Assembly: GCF_021284765.1 (NCBI RefSeq)
Contig: NZ_CP089924.1
Span: forward strand, 948,001 to 1,012,000
Reading direction: 5' to 3'
Length of the DNA stretch: 64,000 bases
From: Lysobacter sp. 5GHs7-4
Lineage (GTDB): Bacteria; Pseudomonadota; Gammaproteobacteria; Xanthomonadales; Xanthomonadaceae
Part shown: positions 17,163 to 25,080 of the stretch, one piece after another
Layout: every line of letters starts with the position of its first letter
How positions within the stretch are numbered: position 1 is the first letter of the stretch
The notes under the pieces: model-generated
What the model saw: the letters and a program-made list of their open reading frames with translations, nothing else
Databases searched by the model: none
What the model was told of the DNA's origin: nothing
Program-made: the position numbers and the translations under genes

Positions 17163-18308
17163 CTACGAGGCCGGCGTGGCGTCCTCGCGCAGATTGACCG
17201 GGCGGTAAGCGTCGTCCAGCCGCATGCGCTCGTACACGCTCTCGTGCACAAGCGCGCCCGCGCGCAGGGTGCGCGGGCGCGAACGGTGCGGGCGCCAGCG
17301 CCGGGTCCATACGCCTTCGGCATCCTGGCTGGAGAACGGAATCGGCAACCATTCCAGCAGGCGCCAGTACCAGTGGCTCAGTTCGTCGTGCGCGGGCGCC
17401 TGCGCGTGCTTGCGCCATTGCGCCGCGTCGTTCAAATCCGGCAGCGCCGCGTCCTTGTGCGCCACCGGTTCGATACGCAGGCCGGCGGCCTGGGCCTCGC
17501 GCAGCATCCACGCCAACGGAATGCGCGCCAGCTCGCCGCGGCGACCGTTCGGATAGCCGCCGCCGACGTCGCCATGGCTGCCAGCGAACCACAGCTCGCG
17601 CACGTCCTGGTGCCGGTGCGGTTCGGTGCTCCACAGGTTCTGCACGAACTTGCCGCGGCGCTCGTCCAGCGCCATCGCGTGGCGCACCGTGGCCACGCCG
17701 CGGTTGTTGGCGGTGTGGCTGTACACGCGCGGCAGCCACGGCGCACCGACCGAGCTGACCGTGTCCCACAGGCCCAGGAAATGCACCGGCACCGGACGCG
17801 AATAGCTTTTGCGGAAGCCGTGCATGCGCCGGAAGTATTCGCTCATCGCCCGCTGCCGCCGCGCCGGGCCGCCGCGCCAGGCGCCGAACGGCGGCAGCCG
17901 GGTGTAGGTGCGCCAGGCGAAGGCGACCATTTCGTGCATGCCTGCGTGCAGCAGGCCGACGGTGTTGAGCATGGCCGCCAGCACCCTCGCCGAATAGGCG
18001 CCGCGGCTGAAGCCGAAAATGTAGACGCGGTCGCCGTCGCGGTAGACGTCGGACAGGAACCGGTAGGCGGCGCAGACGTGGCGCTGCAGCATCCAGCCGC
18101 TGGCCGAGTCCTGCAGCATCAGCGCACGCCGGCGCAGCGAACCCATGACCCCGATCGGCTCCAGCGTGCCCACGCCGGGCTGGTAGTAGGCGACCTGCTG
18201 CGGTCCCTTTTCGATCATGCGGTACAGCCGCTGCACGTTGGTGCGCGCGGCGGCGGGGGAATTGTTGGTGCCGTCCAGGCAGATGACGATGTTGCGCGGT
18301 GCGGTCAT
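17163..18308 (-). CDS. DUF2235 (Tle1-like) alpha/beta hydrolase domain protein
   Basis: A 381-residue protein with DUF2235 features: N-terminal 'NIVICLDGTNNSP' and 'TNVQRLYRMI', 'YYQPGVGT', the nucleophile elbow 'IFGFSRGAYSARVLA' near residue 100 (Ser in GFSRGA), 'FLGLWDTVSSVG' (catalytic Asp region) and 'WFAGSHGDVGGGY' (catalytic His). DUF2235 includes the type VI secretion phospholipase effectors Tle1, but many family members are standalone and no type VI genes (hcp, vgrG, PAAR or an immunity gene) are visible here. No signal peptide. It is followed downstream on the same strand only by the repeat and the convergent GST gene, and preceded by the exported deoxyribosyltransferase-like gene on its own strand. 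Confidence 0.85.
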   Translation of the reverse strand: MTAPRNIVICLDGTNNSPAAARTNVQRLYRMIEKGPQQVAYYQPGVGTLEPIGVMGSLRRRALMLQDSASGWMLQRHVCAAYRFLSDVYRDGDRVYIFGFSRGAYSARVLAAMLNTVGLLHAGMHEMVAFAWRTYTRLPPFGAWRGGPARRQRAMSEYFRRMHGFRKSYSRPVPVHFLGLWDTVSSVGAPWLPRVYSHTANNRGVATVRHAMALDERRGKFVQNLWSTEPHRHQDVRELWFAGSHGDVGGGYPNGRRGELARIPLAWMLREAQAAGLRIEPVAHKDAALPDLNDAAQWRKHAQAPAHDELSHWYWRLLEWLPIPFSSQDAEGVWTRRWRPHRSRPRTLRAGALVHESVYERMRLDDAYRPVNLREDATPAS

Positions 18309-18380
18309 GAACGGCCTCGCGTGGGTCGACCAGTATGACGGTCCGTCATCGCACGGGCTGCGACGCGGCCGCGCGTGTCG

Positions 18381-18950
18381 TCAGCGCTGGCGCCGAAGTT
18401 CGGCCAGGCGCTGGCGCACGCCGGCGATCAGCGCGTCCAGCGATTCGTAGCGCGGCACGCCGTAGCGGTCGGCGGTGATGTCGACATTGCCCTTGCGCCA
18501 GTAGCCTTCCGGGCAGGCCAGCAAGACCTTGCCCGAGGGCGCATGCAGGCCCAGTTCCAGCAGGGTGATCGGGCTTTGCGAGGCCGGCGCGAAGTACATC
18601 AGGATCACGTCGGCGCGGTTGAGCGCGCTCAGTTCCCACTCGACCTGCTTGCGGAATTCCGGTTCCGTGGCGGAGGGCTTCCAGGCCGGATTCCAGTCGT
18701 CGCGGCGCGGGTTCAGCAGCACCACGCCCTCGTCGGCCAGCGCCTGCTCGACGCGCGCCTGCCAGTTCTCCGAGCCGCCCATGTCGATGCTGCCGGCCAG
18801 GAACACCTTGAGGCGGTCGTCGTCGGGCAGCGCCTGCGGCGACTTCACCACTATCGAAGCCGCGCGCGCGGCCGGTTCGGCGGCGAATGCGCCGGTGGCC
18901 GGGGCCAGCACGGACGAGAGCAGCACACAGCGCAGCAGCAAAGACCTCAT
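18381..18950 (-). CDS. Exported nucleoside 2-deoxyribosyltransferase-like protein
   Basis: A 189-residue protein with a clear signal peptide ('MRSLLLRCVLLSSVLAPATGAFAAEP'). The mature part matches the nucleoside 2-deoxyribosyltransferase-like fold: 'KVFLAGSIDMGGSENWQ' (nucleotide-binding first strand and loop), 'VVLLNPRRDDWNP', 'EWELSALNRADVILMYF' (with the Glu/Asp region typical of the family) and 'SPITLLELGLHA' (the Glu that acts as nucleophile in the family). These enzymes normally work in the cytosol on nucleosides or nucleotides; an exported copy is unusual. It is probably an intact periplasmic protein. There is no lipobox. The gene sits between the DUF2235 and SGNH hydrolase genes, all on the minus strand. 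Confidence 0.75.
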   Translation of the reverse strand: MRSLLLRCVLLSSVLAPATGAFAAEPAARAASIVVKSPQALPDDDRLKVFLAGSIDMGGSENWQARVEQALADEGVVLLNPRRDDWNPAWKPSATEPEFRKQVEWELSALNRADVILMYFAPASQSPITLLELGLHAPSGKVLLACPEGYWRKGNVDITADRYGVPRYESLDALIAGVRQRLAELRRQR

Positions 18951-19024
18951 CGCGACCTCGGAAAAACGGTGGGCGCGCCGATCGGGCGCGCCCTCAGTTT
19001 AGCCCAAGGCGCGGGAGCCGCCGT

Positions 19025-19843
19025 TCACTCCAGCACGCCGGTCAGCGCCGGCTTCCAGCACTTCTTGGCGATCGCTTCGAAGCCGCTGGCCACCGGGTGG
19101 ATCTCGTTCTCCCATTGCGACGCGGTCTTGAGCGTGCCGCGCGAATCGACCAGGCGCATGTTGGCGTTCTGCGACACGAACGCGCGCAGGGCGCGCGCGA
19201 ACTGATCGACCAGCCAGGTGGTGAGCACGCGCTGGCCCTTGGGGTCGGTCAGGCCGACGTTGTCCAGGAACGGCTTTACCCACGGGCCCATCGTGAACGG
19301 CCCCAGCTTGAACGGCTTGCCGCTGGGGAAGATGTAGTCGTAGGTGTGCACGTAGATGATGGTGTCGCGCGAGAGCAGGTCGCGCATCTGCACCACTTCC
19401 TTCATGTCCTTGATCGCGTAGCGCAGCGCGTGTTCGAAGGTTTCCAGCCGGATGTGGTCGAACACCTCCGGCGGGATCTCGCCCCAGGGGCCGGAGCCGA
19501 TGGACTGCGGCTGCGCGGCGGTCTTGACGAACTCGCGCAGCTCTTCGCCGACGATGTCGTTGCCGCCGTTGGACAGCAGGATCGCGTCGAAGCCGAAGGT
19601 GCCGATCTCGCGCTGGATACGCGGCAGCGCTGCCTTCCACATCGCGCTGTCGCGCCCGGCCACGCCTTCGCGCAGGAACAGGGTCTTCTTGAACAGGCGC
19701 GCGATCTGCTTGTTGAGATCGGTCGGGTGCGGCACGTACTGGAACCAGGAATCGCCGAAACACAGCGCGCGCCTGGCGTGGGGATGCTGTTCTATCGCCG
19801 CCGGATACTTGCTCAGGACCAGATTGTTGTTGCCGATGTTCAT
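19025..19843 (-). CDS. SGNH/GDSL-type hydrolase
   Basis: A 272-residue protein. ATG 19843 has GGGAG upstream; the much longer open frame beyond it overlaps the MocR gene in another frame and is a shadow. Motifs: 'LCFGDSWFQY' near residue 30 (nucleophile Ser in GDS), 'ILLSNGGNDIVG' near residue 90 (block III Asn) and 'ENEIHPVASGF' near the end (Asp/Glu-x-x-His block). No signal peptide, so it is probably cytosolic, unlike many bacterial GDSL esterases. The long insertion between blocks III and V contains a 'YVHTYDYIFP' stretch. Substrate unknown. It is the downstream neighbour of the MocR gene with 89 bp between them. Confidence 0.8.
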   Translation of the reverse strand: MNIGNNNLVLSKYPAAIEQHPHARRALCFGDSWFQYVPHPTDLNKQIARLFKKTLFLREGVAGRDSAMWKAALPRIQREIGTFGFDAILLSNGGNDIVGEELREFVKTAAQPQSIGSGPWGEIPPEVFDHIRLETFEHALRYAIKDMKEVVQMRDLLSRDTIIYVHTYDYIFPSGKPFKLGPFTMGPWVKPFLDNVGLTDPKGQRVLTTWLVDQFARALRAFVSQNANMRLVDSRGTLKTASQWENEIHPVASGFEAIAKKCWKPALTGVLE

Positions 19844-19932
19844 GCTGCACTCCCTGTGCGGTGGTTCCTTCATGCTCCAACGCCGGCGGCATTGGCGGCC
19901 GGACAGCGTCGGCGGTGTCGTCGACGATATCT

Positions 19933-21351
19933 TCAGCGGGCGAGATTGGCGGCCAACTCGCCCAGCGTGCGCAGCGAGCGCTCGACCGGTTCGCTCCAGG
20001 GCTGGCCGCAGCTCAGGCGCAGGTGCCGGCCGTAGTCGCCGCGGCTGGAAAACAGATGGCCGGGCAGGGTGCCGATGCCGCGCGCCAACGCCGCCTCGAA
20101 CAAGGCCTGGCCTTCGACCCGCGCCGGCAGTTCCAGCCACAGCGCCATGCCGCCGGCGGGCGCGCTCACGCAGGTGCCGGCCGGCCAGTGCAGCGCGATC
20201 GCTTCGCGGTAGCGCTGGGCGTTGATCGCCAGTTCGCGGCGCAGGCGGCGTAGGCCGCGGTCGAAATCGTGGCGTTCCATGTACTCCACGATGGTGAGTT
20301 GCGACAGCGTCGAGGTGGCGACGGTGGAAAAGCATTTCGCGCGCAGTAGGGCCGTGGCCCAGCGCCCGCCCAGCACCCAGCCCACGCGCAGGCCGGGCGC
20401 GAGGATCTTGGAGTACGAACCGCAGGTGATCACGCCGCCGGCCTCGTCGTGGCGGCGCAGCGGACTGGGGCGTTCGCCGGAGTAGGCCAGTTCGCCGTAC
20501 AGGTCGTCCTCGATCAGCACCGTGCCGTGCGCGGCGCAGGCCGCGACGATGAGGCGCTTGTCGGCGTCGCCGGTGAGGCTGCCGACCGGGTTGTTGAAGT
20601 TGGGCACCAGCACCGCCGCGCGCACCGCATGGCGCTCCAGCAGTTCCGACAAGCGGCTGGGGTCGATGCCCTGGCCGGGACGGTTCGGGATTTCGATCAC
20701 GCGCAGGCCCTGTTCGGCCACGGCCTGCAGCAATCCGTAATAGGTCGGAGTCTCCACCAGCACCACGTCGCCGGCGCGCGCGACCGTGCGCAGGGCCAGG
20801 CTGATCGCCTCCATCGCGCCGGCGGTGATCACGATCTCGTCGGGGTCCACGTCCACCCCGCATTGCGCGTAACGCTGCGCGATGCGCGAGCGCAGCGCCG
20901 CCAGGCCCTGCGGCACCGCGTAACTCAGCGCGGCCTGGGCCTTGTGGCGCATCACCCGCGACGCCGCGGCGGCGAGCGCGGCGGTCGGCAGCAGCGACGG
21001 CGCGGGCGTGGCCGCGTGCAGCGAGATCAGATCGCAGCGGCCCAGCACGTCGAGCACGCCGAGCAGGGCGGGATTGCGGATCGGTTGCGGCGTGCGCGCG
21101 TGACGGTGGGCGCTGGCGCGCGGCGCCGGCGCGGCCGCCGCGCGCACGTAGTAGCCCGAACGCGGGCGCGCCTCGATCAGGCCTTCGCGCTCCAACTGCA
21201 GGTAGGCTTCGACCGCCGTCGCCAGGCTGATGCGCTGGTCGCGGCCCAGACGGCGCAGCGACGGCAGCCGCTCGCCCGCGCGCAGGGCGCCGCGCTGGAT
21301 CTGGCCGCGCAGGCGGTCGGCCAGGCGTTCGTAGAGCAGTTCGCTGGCCAT
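19933..21351 (-). CDS. MocR-type regulator (GntR HTH plus aminotransferase-like domain)
   Basis: A 472-residue transcription factor. Residues 1-70 form a GntR winged helix ('LYERLADRLRGQIQRGAL', 'RLPSLRRL', 'YLQLEREGLIEARPRSGYYV'); residues ~95-470 form a fold-type I PLP domain with the Schiff-base lysine Lys315 in 'GSYSKILAPGLRVGW', 'NFNNPVGS' at 251-258 and 'EDDLYGEL' at 281-288. The sequence of the helix before the PLP site and the lack of a coupled metabolic gene argue for a regulator rather than an enzyme. It is divergent from the EamA exporter, with two direct operator-like repeats in the 95-bp gap. By analogy with other MocR/EamA pairs, it probably controls that exporter and itself. 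Confidence 0.9.
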   Translation of the reverse strand: MASELLYERLADRLRGQIQRGALRAGERLPSLRRLGRDQRISLATAVEAYLQLEREGLIEARPRSGYYVRAAAAPAPRASAHRHARTPQPIRNPALLGVLDVLGRCDLISLHAATPAPSLLPTAALAAAASRVMRHKAQAALSYAVPQGLAALRSRIAQRYAQCGVDVDPDEIVITAGAMEAISLALRTVARAGDVVLVETPTYYGLLQAVAEQGLRVIEIPNRPGQGIDPSRLSELLERHAVRAAVLVPNFNNPVGSLTGDADKRLIVAACAAHGTVLIEDDLYGELAYSGERPSPLRRHDEAGGVITCGSYSKILAPGLRVGWVLGGRWATALLRAKCFSTVATSTLSQLTIVEYMERHDFDRGLRRLRRELAINAQRYREAIALHWPAGTCVSAPAGGMALWLELPARVEGQALFEAALARGIGTLPGHLFSSRGDYGRHLRLSCGQPWSEPVERSLRTLGELAANLAR

Positions 21352-21377
21352 GCGGCCTCCGGCGCGGTGCGGGCGCA

Positions 21378-21421
21378 GTCTGTACTGGTCGAAACTGAGT
21401 CTAACTGAATCTGTACCGGTC
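21378..21421. promoter_or_regulatory. Probable MocR operator: two direct 13-nt repeats
   Basis: TCTGTACTGGTCG (21378-21390) and TCTGTACCGGTCG (21409-21421), identical except one base, on the same strand and 31 bp start-to-start, about three helical turns. They fill the gap between the divergent MocR and EamA genes. Paired direct repeats with a CTGTAC core on one DNA face are typical of MocR dimers. Confidence 0.7.
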
Positions 21422-21446
21422 GCGCGCGCGGGCCTAGCCTGCGTCC

Positions 21447-22358
21447 ATGAACCCGACTTCCACCGCCGCCGAATCGCGCAACGCGCTGATCCGCCTGTTC
21501 GTCGCCGAGATCCTGATCGGATCGGTCGGCGTGTTCGCCCACGAGAGCGGCCAGGACGCGATCACCACCGTGTTCTTCCGCTGCGTCTTCGGCAGCCTGT
21601 TCCTGATCGCCTGGGGCTTGGCGCGCGGGCACCTGCGCGGCCTGGGGCGCGAACCGGCGCTGATCCGCGCCGCGATCGTCAGCGGCGTGCTGCTGGTGCT
21701 GAACTGGGTCGCGCTGTTCGCCGGCATGGCGCGCTCGTCGATCGGCGTGGCGACCATGGTCTATCACTTCTTTCCCTTCGCGATGCTGGCGATGGCGGCG
21801 CTGTTCTTCGGCGAGCGCACGCGTCCGGCCGACTGGGCCTGGACCGCGCTGGCGTTCGTCGGCGTGGCGTGTTCGGCCGATCCGCTCAAGTTGTGGCGCA
21901 GCGCCGATGCCGGCTATCTGATCGGCGTCGGACTGACCTTCATGGCCGCGCTGCTGTGCGGGGCGTCGCTGATCCTGTCGCGCCGGATCAGCCGCGAGCG
22001 GCCGTTCGCGGTGGTGCTGATTCAATGCCTGGTCGGCGTGATCATGCTGGCGCCGTTCGCCGACCACGCCGCGGTCGCGCATGCCGGCCCGCATTGGTAT
22101 TGGCTGGCGGGGCTGGGCCTGATCCACAGCGGCGTGTGTTACGTGCTGTTCTACTCGTCCTATCCGCATTTGCCGGTGGTGACGATCGCGGTGCTCGCGT
22201 TCGTCTATCCGGTGATCGCGTTGCTGTTGGACTATCTGATCTACGGCAGCACCTTGAGCGGCGTGCAAGGGCTGGGCGTGGCGCTGATCGTGCTGGGCAC
22301 GCTGGGCGTGAACTTGAAGTGGCAGTGGCCGCGTCGCGCACGCGCGGCCGAGGCCTGA
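21447..22358 (+). CDS. EamA/DMT-family exporter
   Basis: A 303-residue inner-membrane protein with ten hydrophobic helices in two five-helix EamA repeats. Typical strings are 'FFRCVFGSLFLIAWG' in helix 2, 'GMARSSIGVATMVYHFFPF' in helix 3-4 and 'YPHLPVVTIAVLAFVYPVIALLLDYLIYG' split across helices 9-10. Members export amino acids, drugs or metabolites; this one lies divergent from a MocR regulator, so its substrate may relate to a PLP-binding amino compound. The start at ATG 21447 is only 26 bp downstream of the second operator repeat. Confidence 0.9.
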   Translation: MNPTSTAAESRNALIRLFVAEILIGSVGVFAHESGQDAITTVFFRCVFGSLFLIAWGLARGHLRGLGREPALIRAAIVSGVLLVLNWVALFAGMARSSIGVATMVYHFFPFAMLAMAALFFGERTRPADWAWTALAFVGVACSADPLKLWRSADAGYLIGVGLTFMAALLCGASLILSRRISRERPFAVVLIQCLVGVIMLAPFADHAAVAHAGPHWYWLAGLGLIHSGVCYVLFYSSYPHLPVVTIAVLAFVYPVIALLLDYLIYGSTLSGVQGLGVALIVLGTLGVNLKWQWPRRARAAEA

Positions 22359-22394
22359 ACTCGCAAGTTTGCCGGCGCGCGCGGCGCTATCGGT

Positions 22395-22631
22395 TCAAAT
22401 CCGGATAGCGCCGTGCCACGCCGCTTCGACGTGATCGGCCACTTCCGGCCATTCGGCGCGCCGGTAGCCGCGAATACGCGACCATCCGGCCGCCAGATCA
22501 TGCTGTATGTCCGACCATGCACGGCCAATATAGTGTTGGCGCGCTTCGATGCCGTAGGTGACGGCGAGCTCTCTATCCTCGCGCGACAAGGTCGCGCGGG
22601 ACGATACGGCATCCAATGCCAAATCGTTCAT
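22395..22631 (-). CDS. Small conserved-looking hypothetical protein
   Basis: A 78-residue soluble protein. The start is well supported by GGAGAGG 7 nt before ATG 22631. Acidic/basic mixed helix, with three Trp residues in the second half ('AWSDIQHDLAAGW', 'AEWPEVADHVEAAW'). I do not recognise a family; the W-x-E-x-x-x-H-V-x-x-A-W ending resembles small stress-associated proteins of Xanthomonadaceae, but this is only an impression. It is a single gene, convergent with the EamA exporter 36 bp away. Confidence 0.6.
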   Translation of the reverse strand: MNDLALDAVSSRATLSREDRELAVTYGIEARQHYIGRAWSDIQHDLAAGWSRIRGYRRAEWPEVADHVEAAWHGAIRI

Positions 22632-22830
22632 GGCACCACCTCTCCTTGAGCGGGCCCCTGCCGGAACGACGATACGCTCCGTGGGTTAACTATCCGTTAC
22701 CCGGCGGGCGCTGACGAGGGGGCGAATCGCGCACCCCGTCTCAAACTCGCCTTCGCCCCTGAATGCGATGCCGGATTTGCGACGGACGGCGGCCTTGCGA
22801 CGCCGCGGCAAGCGTCCGCGGCCGGGCCGC

Positions 22831-22861
22831 GAAACGAAAAAACCGCCCCTTGCGAGGCGGT
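22831..22861 (-). terminator. Rho-independent terminator of the rtcB operon
   Basis: On the minus strand, an ACCGCC/GGCGGT stem closed by a CTCGCAAGG-type loop is followed by TTTTTTCGTTTC. It begins 22 bp past the rtcB stop. Confidence 0.85.
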
Positions 22862-22883
22862 GCCCCAAGCTGCGGGGCCGACC

Positions 22884-24098
22884 TCATCCCTTGATGCAAA
22901 CCACCTGCCGCAGCGTATGCAGCACCTCGACCAGATCGGTCTGCGCGGCCATGACCGCGTCGATCGACTTGTAGGCCGCGGGCGATTCGTCGATCACCGC
23001 CGCATCCTTGCGGCATTCGACATGGGCGGTGGCTTCGCGGTGTTGCTTGAGCGTGATGTTCTGGCGCGCCTGGGTGCGGCTCATCACGCGGCCGGCGCCG
23101 TGGCTGCAGCTGTGGAAGCTGTCCGCGTTGCCCTTGCCGCGCACGATGTAGCTGCGCGTGCCCATGCTGCCGGGGATGATGCCCAGCTCGCCCTCGCGCG
23201 CGCTGACCGCGCCCTTGCGGGTGACCAGCAGCGACTCGCCGTGGTGCTGCTCGCGCTGCACATAGTTGTGGTGGCAGTTGACCGCCATCTTCTCCAGCTG
23301 GAACTTCGGCAGGCGCTGCCGCAGCTCGTGCAGCACGCGCGCCATCATCGCCTCGCGGTTGTGGCGCGCGTAATCCTGCGCCCACGACACCGCCTCCACG
23401 TAGTCCTCGAACAGCGGCTCGCCTTCCAGAAAGAAGGCCAGATCCTTGTCGGGCAGGTGGAAACCGAGCACGCGCTTCTCCAGCTGGCGACGCGCCAGCT
23501 CGATGAAGTAGGTGCCGATCAGGTTGCCGGTGCCGCGCGAGCCCGAATGCAGCATCACCCACACCGCATCGGCCTCGTCCAGGCAGATCTCGATGAAGTG
23601 ATTGCCACCGCCCAGCGTGCCCAACTGCTTGTCGACCTTGTCGTAGCGGATCTTGGGATGGCGGGCGCGCACCGCGTCCAGACGCGGCATCAGCCCCGAT
23701 TGCGCGATCCGGGTGTCGATGCTGTCCGGCCGCTTGCGATGGTCGCCGCCGGGGCCGTTGCCGACCGGCACGCAGCGCTCGATCGACGAGCGCAGCAGAG
23801 CCAGGCTGTCGGGCAGGTCCTTGGCGCGCAGCGTGGTACGCACCGCGGCCATGCCGCAACCGATGTCGACGCCGACCGCGGCCGGCACGATCGCGCCGCG
23901 CGTGGGTACGACCGATCCCACGGTCGCGCCCTTGCCCAGGTGCACATCGGGCATCACCGCCACCCAGGGCCCGACGAAGGGCAGGGCGGCGATGTTGCGC
24001 AGCTGCGCGTGCGCCTGAGCGTCCAGCGGCACGCCTCGCACCCAAGCCTTGATGGGCGTGGTGTCGGGCGCATGCAGCCATTCGTATGAGTGATTCAT
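22884..24098 (-). CDS. rtcB: RNA-splicing ligase RtcB
   Basis: A 404-residue RNA ligase that joins 2',3'-cyclic phosphate or 3'-phosphate ends to 5'-hydroxyl ends with GTP and manganese. Key motifs: 'PDVHLGKG' (50-57), 'GVDIGCGM' with Cys81, 'GGGNHFIE' (163-170, His ligand), 'HSGSRG' (184-189), and 'SHGAGRVMSR' with His333, the expected GMP-accepting histidine. All metal ligands appear intact. Length and motifs are typical of the shorter bacterial group. It is the last gene of the slipin operon. No rtcA or rtcR gene is in the window, so control must be found elsewhere. Confidence 0.95.
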   Translation of the reverse strand: MNHSYEWLHAPDTTPIKAWVRGVPLDAQAHAQLRNIAALPFVGPWVAVMPDVHLGKGATVGSVVPTRGAIVPAAVGVDIGCGMAAVRTTLRAKDLPDSLALLRSSIERCVPVGNGPGGDHRKRPDSIDTRIAQSGLMPRLDAVRARHPKIRYDKVDKQLGTLGGGNHFIEICLDEADAVWVMLHSGSRGTGNLIGTYFIELARRQLEKRVLGFHLPDKDLAFFLEGEPLFEDYVEAVSWAQDYARHNREAMMARVLHELRQRLPKFQLEKMAVNCHHNYVQREQHHGESLLVTRKGAVSAREGELGIIPGSMGTRSYIVRGKGNADSFHSCSHGAGRVMSRTQARQNITLKQHREATAHVECRKDAAVIDESPAAYKSIDAVMAAQTDLVEVLHTLRQVVCIKG

Positions 24099-24170
24099 GG
24101 GTTTCTCCTGAACGGCGGCGTCGCGATAGACGCGACGCCGCCGGGTTGCTTCCTGTGATGCTAGGTCCGT

Positions 24171-24977
24171 TCAGTGCAGGCGTTCGCCATCGCGATTGCT
24201 CAAGCCATGACGCTGCAGCTCGTGCCGGTTCAACTGGCGCTTGCTGCGCGCGTACACGCCGGCGCGGCCGTAGGGCCGGCAGGCATTGCAGCCGCGGTGG
24301 CCGCAGGGCTTTCCGGCCCAGCGCGCCGGTGCCTTGGCGATCACGTCGTAGGGCATCCGCAGCGTCGGCCCGCGCTTTCCGTACACCGGCGGTCCTGCCA
24401 CGGGTCGCGGCAGTTCCGCCAGTTCGACCTCGTACCAGATGCCGTCGATGCGGTGCAGTTGGTGCGAGTCGTCCAGCGGCCGCCGATCCGGGAACGCCGG
24501 CTTGGCGCGTTCGGCGGCGCGTTGGCGTCGCAGTTCGCGTTTGGCTTCGACCGCGGCATGGTTGTCCAGCAGCAGACCGCTGTGCGGATCCACGTACAGC
24601 TTGGGCGCCCATGGCCCGTCCAGCGGCTGCAGGCCGCGCCAGCCGCGTTCGTAGTAGAGCGCGCCGTGCATCGCCACCGTCCGCACCACGACGAAATCGT
24701 CCAGGTGCTGGTGGATATGCTGCTGCACGGTGTTGCGGCGGTCGATGCCTGCGCAGATCTCCGAATACACGCGGTCCCAGAGGCGGCCGACCTGCGCGTG
24801 CAGGTAGCGTTCCAGGGGGCGCAGGTTTTCGTTGAGCCATTTGCGCGAGCGATGACGGATCTTGAGGCTTTCGCGTTGCGGTTGATCCTCCGGATCGAGG
24901 GGCGGCTGGCGTTCGGCGTTGTAGCTGCCGCCGCGCCGTGGCCGTTCCACGATCACTTTGTACATGTCCTTACGCAT
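24171..24977 (-). CDS. Uncharacterised protein between slipin and rtcB
   Basis: A 268-residue basic protein that I cannot assign. ATG 24977 (MRKDMYKV) is preferred; ATG 24965 has AAGGA too close. Near residues 45-125 is a helical, charged region ('RHRSRKWLNENLRPLERYLHAQVGRLW', here shortened to its start and end) and later a cluster 'KPCGHRGCNACRPYGRAG' with three Cys and a His near residue 230, which could bind a metal. The C-terminus is rich in Arg, Asn and His. High basic charge plus a possible zinc knuckle would suit an RNA-binding protein, but that is inference. It sits 72 bp before rtcB and 103 bp after the slipin, so it belongs to the operon. Confidence 0.7.
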   Translation of the reverse strand: MRKDMYKVIVERPRRGGSYNAERQPPLDPEDQPQRESLKIRHRSRKWLNENLRPLERYLHAQVGRLWDRVYSEICAGIDRRNTVQQHIHQHLDDFVVVRTVAMHGALYYERGWRGLQPLDGPWAPKLYVDPHSGLLLDNHAAVEAKRELRRQRAAERAKPAFPDRRPLDDSHQLHRIDGIWYEVELAELPRPVAGPPVYGKRGPTLRMPYDVIAKAPARWAGKPCGHRGCNACRPYGRAGVYARSKRQLNRHELQRHGLSNRDGERLH

Positions 24978-25080
24978 AAGGGTTTCCGTTGGAATGGATG
25001 CGATGGCCGCCCCCTCGGGGGCGGCGTTCTCGTTGGTTGATACGGCCGAGTCGTCATCCGGGATTCCACGGATCACGCCT

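Noticed and set aside
17163..18308. A type VI secretion effector locus around the DUF2235 gene
   Set aside because: No vgrG, hcp, PAAR or immunity-type gene lies nearby, so only the domain is claimed.
19844..20863. Upstream extension of the SGNH hydrolase frame
   Set aside because: It overlaps the MocR gene, has no homology, and a good ribosome site exists at 19843.
22741..24840. A 699-codon minus-strand frame over rtcB
   Set aside because: It runs across the rtcB and neighbour genes in another frame and crosses their stops; its product is Arg/Pro/Ala-rich without motifs.
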